Below, in pieces: positions 47,591-50,000 of a DNA stretch of 50,000 bases (positions are counted from its first letter, which is position 1; each line of letters opens with the position of its first letter). The translations under genes and the position numbers were made by a program. A model generated the notes under the pieces. The model saw only the letters and a list, made by a program, of their open reading frames with translations, had not been told where the DNA came from and made no database searches. Source of the DNA: Symbiodinium natans (Eukaryota > Sar > Dinophyceae > Suessiales > Symbiodiniaceae); contig CAJNDS010000447.1 in NCBI GenBank assembly GCA_905221605.1, positions 1-50,000 on the forward strand. The letters run 5' to 3'.

Positions 47591-47599
47591 TATCCTAAA

Positions 47600-48015
47600 C
47601 TTAAATCCTTAAATCCCCAAAGCCCTGAAAGCCTGAACCCTAGAACCCTAAACCCTGAGACCCTGAACCGTTAGTCACCTAAACCCAAAGCCCTGAAAAC
47701 CCCTTAATTAAAACCCGAAACCTTGAACCGAAGACCGAAACCCTAAACCCCAACCCCTGCACCCTGAACACCCTAAACACCCCAGACACCCTAAACCCTG
47801 AACCATAAACACTCTAAACCCTGAACGCTCTAAACCCTGAACACCCTAAACCCTGAACACCCTAAACCCTGAACCCTAAACACCCTGAACCCTAAACCCT
47901 AAACCCTGATACCCTAAACACCCTAACACCCTAAACACCCTAACACCCTGAACACCCTGAATCCTAAACCCTAAAACCCTAAACCCTAAACCCTAAACCC
48001 TAAACCCTAAACCCT
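47600..48015 (-). repeat. CCCTGAACA / CCCTAAACA variant array
   Basis: Units of 7-10 bp such as CACCCTAAA and CACCCTGAA dominate 47757-47955, then perfect CCCTAAA (47965-48015). Confidence 0.9.
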
Positions 48016-48097
48016 ATAAGCAAAGAAGGGGCAGCCCGGGGTCCCAACGAAGAGCCGGGGAGGACTGCGGCCGCCGGAAGGCGCCCGTATTCCTGGT

Positions 48098-48262
48098 AGG
48101 GTTTAGGGTGTAGGGTGTAGGGTTTAGGGTTTAGGGTTTAGGGTTTAGGGTTTAGGGTTTAGGGGTTAGGGTTTAGGGTTTAGGGTTTAGGGTCTGGGGT
48201 CTGGGGTCCAGGGTTTAGGGTTTAGGGTTTAGGGTTTAGGGTTTAGGGTTCAGGGTTTAGGG
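48098..48262 (+). repeat. TTTAGGG array
   Basis: About 20 heptamers with TGTAGGG at the left and TCTGGGG variants in the centre. Confidence 0.97.
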
Positions 48263-48275
48263 TTTAGTGTTAAGG

Positions 48276-48475
48276 TTGTAGGGTTTACAGGGTTCATAGG
48301 GCTTACAGGGCTTATAGGGCGTATAGGGCTTACAGGGCTTACAGGGCTTATAGGGCTTATAGGGCTTATAGGGCTTATGGGTATATAGGGTTTATAGGGT
48401 TTACAGGGTTTATAGGGTTTATAGGGTTGATAGGGTTTATAGGGTTTAGAGGGTGTATAGGGTGTACAGGGTTTA
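48276..48475 (+). repeat. 10-bp minisatellite GGGCTTATA(A/C)-type
   Basis: About 19 units of AGGGCTTATA / AGGGTTTATA / AGGGCTTACA: the GGGTTTA motif with a 3-bp TAx spacer. The unit turns from CTTA to TTTA midway. Confidence 0.95.
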
Positions 48476-48596
48476 GGGTTTGGGTTGTGCATCAGTGTAT
48501 GCGCGCGGGGATTGTGCCTGTTCTTTAAATTTAGGGAAGCACTCCCCATCGCGCACTTGTACAGCGTAGCAGCCCCACCTCAGGGCTTAGACCCCC

Positions 48597-48692
48597 CAAC
48601 CCTAAACCCTAAACCCTAAACCCAAAACCCTAAACCCTAAACCCTGAACCCTAAACCCTAAACCCTAAACCCTAAACCTCAAGCCCTAAACC
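48597..48692 (-). repeat. CCCTAAA array
   Basis: About 12 heptamers. Confidence 0.95.
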
Positions 48693-48886
48693 CAAACCCC
48701 CAGCAAGAGGGGCTTTCTCTGGGTTTTGTTGGGGGGTCTAGAATCTGAAAGGCTCTTGACCTAACAGAGCTCCTTATATGGGGTGAACTCTAAGACTCCA
48801 AGATTCATAGTTTAGGTTTTAGGGTTTAGGGTTTAGGGTTCCAGGGGTGCTAGGTACTGGCCTACGCTCCACACTTGGAGGTTCAT

Positions 48887-49064
48887 GGTACTTATTAACC
48901 AATCACAACTGTACTTATAACCCCCTTATCAGCCCCTTAAGTGCCCTAAAGTGGTTAGAAGTACAGTCATAAGTACAGTAGCCCTAAACCCTAAACCCTA
49001 AACCCTAAACCCTAAACCCTAAACCCTAAACCCTAAACACAGCTATAATTGGTTACTACGTACC
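48887..49064. mobile_element. MITE-like element TIR-L with a CCCTAAA insertion in its right arm
   Basis: The left arm GGTACTTATTAACCAATCAC then AACTGTACTTATAACC is mirrored by the right arm ATAAGTACAG ... ACAGCTATAATTGGTTACTA plus CGTACC. The right arm is split by a 60-bp telomeric insertion (48979-49038) with ACAG on both sides. Confidence 0.8.
48979..49038 (-). repeat. CCCTAAA array with 4-bp flanking duplication
   Basis: Starts TAGCCCTAAA and ends CCCTAAAC. ACAG lies at 48975-48978 and 49039-49042; the left arm predicts a single ACAG at this position. Confidence 0.9.
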
Positions 49065-49140
49065 GTCCAAGTCGTGACAGTGGAGAGCATCGCGAAGGGG
49101 GGGTCCCCCGCGCGTCAGGGCAGAGCCCTGTCCGAGAGGC

Positions 49141-49329
49141 TCGAGCACCCATGTGTTTGGCCAGTGGCGCTCGCGCCATTTAGGGTTTAGGGTTTAGGGT
49201 TTAGGGTTTAGGGTTTAGGGTTTAGGGTTTAGGGTTTAGGGTTTCGGGTTTAGGGTTTAGGGTTTAGGGTTAGGGTTTAGGGTTTAGGGCTTCGAGCACC
49301 CATGTGTTTGGCCAGCGGCGCTCTCGCCA
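49141..49329 (+). repeat. TTTAGGG array between 38-bp direct repeats
   Basis: TCGAGCACCCATGTGTTTGG, CCAG(T/C)GGCGCTC(G/T)CGCCA occurs at 49141-49178 and 49292-49329 with two differences. Between them are about 15 TTTAGGG units. Confidence 0.95.
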
Positions 49330-49372
49330 GCTTGGGGTTTAGGGTTTGTAGGGTTTTTTGGTGTTATAGGGT

Positions 49373-49480
49373 TTGCAGGGTTTATGGGGTTTATAGGGTT
49401 TATGGGGTTTATAGGGTTTATAGGGTTTATGGGGTTTATAGGGTTTATGGGGTTTATAGGGTTTATAGGGTTTATGGGGT
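49373..49480 (+). repeat. 10-bp minisatellite GGGTTTATAG/GGGTTTATGG
   Basis: About 11 units, the two forms following in an irregular order (G,A,G,A,A,G,A,G,A,A,G). The Val/Tyr/Gly-rich frame 49302-49490 is the repeat. Confidence 0.97.
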
Positions 49481-49489
49481 TTCGGGTTG

Positions 49490-50000
49490 AGGGCTTTGAC
49501 TGTACTCCTTTTGAGTGTTGGAGCTTTCGGGACTTGAGGAGGTTTTTAGGGCTTCAGGGCTTCCGCTTAAGGTATATTATGAGGTTTACATTGAGCACCC
49601 CCCACAAGAGCTCCTGTTTTGGTGGGCGTTCGAACCCTAAGCCCGGAAATCCCAACCGTAACATTAGGCCCTAAGCCCCAGCATGAAAGCCTCCCAAAAG
49701 GGATTTTGGAGGCAAACCTTTGGGATTCTTCGGGGTTCTGCATGCAGAATGGTTGGAGGCTACTTGCTCGAACCCTGAATCCTAAACCCAAACCTGAAAG
49801 AAATTGACCGCCGCCGGTTGTGCCTGTGCGCTTGGTCTGGGTCTTTCCAAGGACCCTGGACCCTAAACGCACACAAACCGAGAACCCTTCAACTCTCAAC
49901 AAACATTCAACTGAAAAATGGCTCCTGATTTTGTTGTGTGTCGCAACCCTTCAATAAAACTCATCGTAGTCTCGCGACAGTCGCTTTTTTTGGTTGGGGG
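49490..50000. other. Mostly unique DNA to the window end
   Basis: Short C-rich telomere-like words (49633-49680, 49771-49790) and a small stem GCCTCC..AAAA / TTTTGGAGGC (49689-49714). The frames 49567-49902 (-) and 49619-49807 (+) overlap and show no known domain. Confidence 0.45.

Noticed and set aside
1-50000. Window as a true chromosome end
   Set aside because: Telomeric units occur in both orientations throughout and neither window edge carries a long single-orientation array.
1-50000. rRNA, snRNA or transposase/reverse transcriptase genes
   Set aside because: I looked for conserved rRNA words and for recognisable catalytic motifs in the frames and found none. A profile search could still detect decayed fragments.

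Overview
This window looks like nuclear DNA of a eukaryote with Arabidopsis-type telomere repeats (TTTAGGG/CCCTAAA). Short arrays of that heptamer and its near variants (TTTGGGG, TTTGAGGG, TTTAGGGG, TTCAGGG) are scattered over almost the whole 50 kb. By eye there are roughly 75 blocks with TTTAGGG on the + strand and a similar number with CCCTAAA, alternating irregularly. It is therefore not a chromosome end but a patchwork of interstitial telomeric repeats separated by short, mostly GC-rich segments of about 60 to 450 bp. A protist alga such as a dinoflagellate is my favoured source, because of the repeat type, the GC-rich low-coding DNA, the long homopolymer tracts and weak tRNA-like fragments. 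No diagnostic gene or spliced-leader sequence proves this, and plants, green algae and chromerids also use this telomere repeat.

I find no protein-coding gene that I can name. The long open frames lie in simple sequence (polyG and GA-rich DNA at 8.0-8.5 kb, ACT repeats at 35.2 kb) or in satellites (20.4-22.6 kb), and many begin at TTG or GTG. A few non-repetitive islands could hold exons or gene fragments: 17.3-17.8, 28.2-28.6, 31.1-31.4, 37.7-38.4 and 38.5-39.5 kb. They are described without a function.

Apart from telomeric blocks the window holds several families of short elements with terminal inverted repeats (MITE-like, about 90-330 bp). I label them TIR-A to TIR-L for this window only. 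TIR-A has four copies (6.05, 11.4, 24.35, 43.27 kb). TIR-B has two (15.07 and 24.44 kb, the latter nested in a TIR-A). TIR-C has three (25.48, 31.76, 43.56 kb). A GC-rich family R with internal polyC/polyG tracts has four copies (1, 6.5, 24.8 and 44.0 kb). A family D is rich in GGGTACCC and TCCTAGTAG motifs.

Layout: 0-6 kb mosaic arrays; 6.0-8.5 kb TIR-A, R and a low-copy island with a strong palindrome and a GA-rich tract; 8.5-14.2 kb large arrays including blocks homogenised for variant repeats; 14.3-15.3 kb a TTCTGA-rich inverted/tandem repeat and TIR-B; 15.3-20.2 kb mosaic; 20.4-22.9 kb four adjoining satellites and a 14-bp minisatellite; 23-34.8 kb mosaic with nested elements; 34.9-35.4 kb a stepwise-changing microsatellite; 35.4-50 kb mosaic with AT-rich islands.

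The most interesting pattern is that telomeric arrays repeatedly sit inside arms of inverted-repeat elements (11.4, 15.2, 24.6, 31.8, 45.6, 49.0 kb) or between direct duplications (4 bp at 48,975; 8 bp at 26,002; about 23-24 bp at 23,503 and 45,544; 37-38 bp at 15,174 and 49,141). This suggests telomeric heptamers were added during break repair or element insertion/excision and then expanded. One tandem duplication (37.3-37.5 kb) differs between copies by exactly two heptamers. The mechanism is inference; the junctions are visible in the sequence.
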